The notes beneath the pieces were generated by a model that searched no databases, was not told the DNA's origin, and was given only the letters and a program-made list of their open reading frames with translations. A program made the translations under genes and the position numbers. DNA of 24,059 nucleotides from an uncultured Blautia sp. (GTDB lineage: Bacteria; Bacillota; Clostridia; Lachnospirales; Lachnospiraceae): positions 1 through 24,059 of the forward strand of contig CABSEJ010000027.1 in NCBI GenBank assembly GCA_902476765.1, written 5' to 3'. Positions 21,725 through 24,059 of this stretch are shown piece after piece. Position 1 is the first letter of the stretch; every line of letters starts with the position of its first letter.

Positions 21725-23058
21725 TTCTTACTGTACCTCCACTTTCCGGTTCTGTATTCCAAGTAGGAAATTACATAATTTGCCAGCCATCCCAGGGGAA
21801 CAGCGTACCATACAAAAGCAATGCCAAACCGTGGGGCCATGGTCACGGCCACAATCACACGCAGGCACAGATTCACCAGATTGGCTACCGTAAACATTTT
21901 CATATCCCCGGCTCCCCGAAGCAACCCGTCTGTTATCATTTTTAATCCGATGATAGTGAAAAAGAATCCAATAAACCGCATATAAGAAATTCCGGTATCT
22001 ACGGTCAAAGCCGTTCCTTCTTCCCCTAAAAACATAACAATCAAAGGCCGGTAAAACAGCTCCAAAATTACGCAAAGCAGCAGTCCGAAACCAAACACCA
22101 GCCCATATCCTGTTCGATAGCCTTTTACTACCCTGTCTTCTCTTCCAGCCCCCAGATTTTGAGCCGTATAGGAAGACATAACGTTTCCCATGGCCGCCAT
22201 AGGCACAATACAGATGCTCTCAATCCTCATACCGGCAGAATAACCCGCCAGCATCTGGGCACCAAAGCCGTTTACTACTGACTGTACCAGCATCATTCCG
22301 ATGGAAACTGTAGACTGCTGGAGAATAGAAGGCAGAGCAATGCGGCACATACCTGCAAATTCTCTGCCGTCAAACCAGGCCTGTTCCCCTTTTCCGGAAA
22401 ACTGTTTCATTTCTTTCAGGAAAATAAGGAAGGCCAGCACAGCAGAAATTCCCTGGGCAATCAAGGTAGCCCAGGCTACTCCCGCAACTCCCAGATGGAA
22501 GCTGCAAACCATAATCACGTCCAGTACAATGTTAAACACCGAAGAAAAAATAAGCAGGTACAGAGGTATCCTGGAACGTCCCAAGGCATTAAACATAGAA
22601 GAAAGCACATTATACATAAACAAAAAAGGAAGGCCCAGGAAATAAATATTCAGGTACACCACCGCATCTTCCAGAATATCTGCCGGTGCATTTAAAAGTA
22701 CCATTATCTCCCGTCCGAAAGCCAGTCCTGTTCCACCCAGTATCAGGCTCACCACCAGAAAAGAAAGCAGGGCAGTGCTGACGGAATTTTTCATCCTCCT
22801 GTAATCCCTGGCTCCGAAGTATCTGCTGGTCAGCACAGAGGCACCCACTCCCCCTCCTATGGCAATGGAAATAAACACATTGGTCAGAGAGTAGGAAGCG
22901 CCTACCGCCGCCAGAGCGTTTTCCCCTACAAATCGGCCCACTACCACAGAATCTGCCATAGTATAAAACTGCTGGAATAAATTTCCTATAATCATAGGGA
23001 AGGCAAAAAACAAAAGCGCCTTCAAAGGTTTCTCCTGAATTAAATATTCCTTGTCCAT
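21721..23058 (-). CDS. MATE family multidrug/cation efflux transporter
   Basis: A 445-residue integral membrane protein with about twelve hydrophobic segments, the MATE fold. The N-terminal block FAFPMIIGNLFQQFYTMADS, then VVGRFVGENALAAVGAS, is the standard MATE opening, and the same topology repeats in the second half (IALPSILQQSTVSIGMMLVQ). MATE proteins export drugs or metabolites by Na+ or H+ antiport; the substrate cannot be read here. GGAGA lies about 8 bases before the ATG. It follows recQ by 22 bases and overlaps ogg by 4, so it is translationally coupled to a DNA repair gene, an arrangement without an obvious functional reason. Confidence 0.93.
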   Translation of the reverse strand: MDKEYLIQEKPLKALLFFAFPMIIGNLFQQFYTMADSVVVGRFVGENALAAVGASYSLTNVFISIAIGGGVGASVLTSRYFGARDYRRMKNSVSTALLSFLVVSLILGGTGLAFGREIMVLLNAPADILEDAVVYLNIYFLGLPFLFMYNVLSSMFNALGRSRIPLYLLIFSSVFNIVLDVIMVCSFHLGVAGVAWATLIAQGISAVLAFLIFLKEMKQFSGKGEQAWFDGREFAGMCRIALPSILQQSTVSIGMMLVQSVVNGFGAQMLAGYSAGMRIESICIVPMAAMGNVMSSYTAQNLGAGREDRVVKGYRTGYGLVFGFGLLLCVILELFYRPLIVMFLGEEGTALTVDTGISYMRFIGFFFTIIGLKMITDGLLRGAGDMKMFTVANLVNLCLRVIVAVTMAPRFGIAFVWYAVPLGWLANYVISYLEYRTGKWRYSKK

Positions 23059-23080
23059 TACAATGTCTCCGTATATTCGT

Positions 23081-24059
23081 TTATATCCTGGAATCCCCGC
23101 CCTGTGCCAGCTCCTGTTCCCGGATAAAGTCCTGTATCACCTGACTGAATTCCTTTCCGTATTTCTCATATTTATTATTTCCCACTCCATTCACTGCCAG
23201 CATTTCTTCCCTTGTCACAGGCAGTGTGGTACTCATCTCCCTCAGGGTTTTGTCAGAAAAAATAATATAGGGTGGCACATGAGCCTCCTGGGCCATCTGA
23301 TACCGTCTCTGCCGCAGTCTCTCAAACAGCTGAGGATACCGTGCTTCTCCTGCGGCCTTTGTCTTGGCTTTTCCTGTCTTTGTCTCTGCTTTCTCCGGCT
23401 CCCTGGGCAGCTTCAATATAACAGGCTCCTTCTGCCCCTCCAAAAGAGCCCGTCCTCTTTCTCCCAGCTTCAGCACAGGATAGTCTCCTGCCGTAAGATG
23501 TATGTAATCCTTTACCAGCAAGTCATTGATAATCTGCCGGATGCGGACCATACTGCAGCCCTTCAGCTCTCCGTAATGGCTGTTTTGGTTCAGCCTGAAC
23601 TGCCTCACCTTGGCCGTATCGGAGCCGTGAACCCCGTCGGCTATGGCTACCAGCCCGTATCTTTCCCCTGTACTTTCTACCATATGCAGAATACTTTCCG
23701 TCTCCCTGGTAACGTCAATATCCTGGAACTGAGTAAGACAGTTTTTGCAATTCCCACAGTAGTTCTCGCCGTACTCCCCGAAATACCGGAGAATATAATC
23801 TCTCAGACATTGGGCAGTAAAGCAGTAAAAGGTCATTTTCCGGAGTCTCTCATAATTTCTCTCTCGTATAACCTTATTTTCCTCCCAATCCAGCTCGGTA
23901 TTTTCCGCCTGCTGTTCGATGAGAAACTCATTCATTTTCACATCCTGGCCTCCGTAATACAGGATGCATTCTCCCGGCTCTCCGTCCCTGCCTGCCCTTC
24001 CGGCCTCCTGGTAATAGCTCTCGATATCCTTCGGCATATTATAGTGGATGACAAACCTT
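23081..24059 (-). CDS. recQ: RecQ ATP-dependent DNA helicase, 5' end cut by window edge
   Basis: The C-terminal 325 or so residues of a 3'-5' DNA helicase used in recombination and repair. The frame stays open through the right edge. The first visible residues, RFVIHYNMPKDIESYYQEAG then RAGRDG, are helicase motifs V-VI. Next comes the RecQ-Ct zinc site with cysteines in CFTAQCLRDYI and YCGNCKNC, then a winged helix (LNQNSHYGELKGCSMVRIRQ), a Lys/Ala-rich linker (KAETKTGKAKTKAAGEARYP), and an HRDC domain ending AVNGVGNNKYEKYG. The helicase motifs I-IV lie outside the window. It leads the recQ-MATE-ogg gene run. Confidence 0.95.
   Translation of the reverse strand, partial: RFVIHYNMPKDIESYYQEAGRAGRDGEPGECILYYGGQDVKMNEFLIEQQAENTELDWEENKVIRERNYERLRKMTFYCFTAQCLRDYILRYFGEYGENYCGNCKNCLTQFQDIDVTRETESILHMVESTGERYGLVAIADGVHGSDTAKVRQFRLNQNSHYGELKGCSMVRIRQIINDLLVKDYIHLTAGDYPVLKLGERGRALLEGQKEPVILKLPREPEKAETKTGKAKTKAAGEARYPQLFERLRQRRYQMAQEAHVPPYIIFSDKTLREMSTTLPVTREEMLAVNGVGNNKYEKYGKEFSQVIQDFIREQELAQGGDSRI

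Overview
The window looks like chromosomal DNA from a spore-forming anaerobic member of the Clostridia, most likely Lachnospiraceae. The evidence is a moderate base composition, AGGAGG-type ribosome binding sites, frequent GTG/TTG starts, a spore maturation gene (spmB), a FabT-type MarR regulator, PduL as phosphotransacylase, and a hisZ-hisG histidine operon with short-form HisG. No rRNA, tRNA, CRISPR array, transposase or phage gene was found. The assignment to family is an inference from gene content.

Layout. (1) 1-2541: the start of a lipoprotein gene (minus, cut by the left edge) diverges from an exported DUF885 metallopeptidase-like protein (plus). (2) 2541-2700: a 160-bp imperfect palindrome fills the whole gap between two convergent genes. 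(3) 2698-3253: fabT-like regulator with two overlapping operator-like palindromes at its own promoter. (4) 3409-4118: pduL as its own transcription unit with a consensus promoter and a terminator. (5) 4158-9376: a minus-strand operon of nucleoside hydrolase-like enzyme, CUT1-type solute-binding lipoprotein, two permeases and a ribokinase; there is no ATPase gene. (6) 9564-12937: a minus-strand operon of a GarR/LtnD-type dehydrogenase and a DUF1537 four-carbon-acid-sugar kinase, with a divergent FCD-type GntR regulator. (7) 12953-13656: a membrane protein with a degenerate J-domain-like tail. (8) 13889-20239: a nine-gene histidine operon hisZ-G-C-B-H-A-F-I-E with no hisD. (9) 20318-24059: recQ (cut by the right edge), a MATE transporter, an OGG1-like DNA glycosylase and spmB, all minus.

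The most interesting point is a regulatory link between regions 5 and 6. The promoters of both operons carry the same 11-base sequence CGGTATACCGG (part of a perfect 14-bp palindrome in one, a 10-bp palindrome in the other), and in both it lies between or over the -35 and -10 boxes. The GntR gene next door is the obvious candidate regulator. This suggests that an imported N-glycoside-like compound is cleaved, the sugar phosphorylated, and an oxidised four-carbon (or related) acid handled by the dehydrogenase and kinase, all under one control. The nucleoside hydrolase has an altered metal loop spacing and Trp where the usual catalytic His sits, so its substrate may not be a standard nucleoside. 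The pathway is an inference; the shared operator is seen directly.
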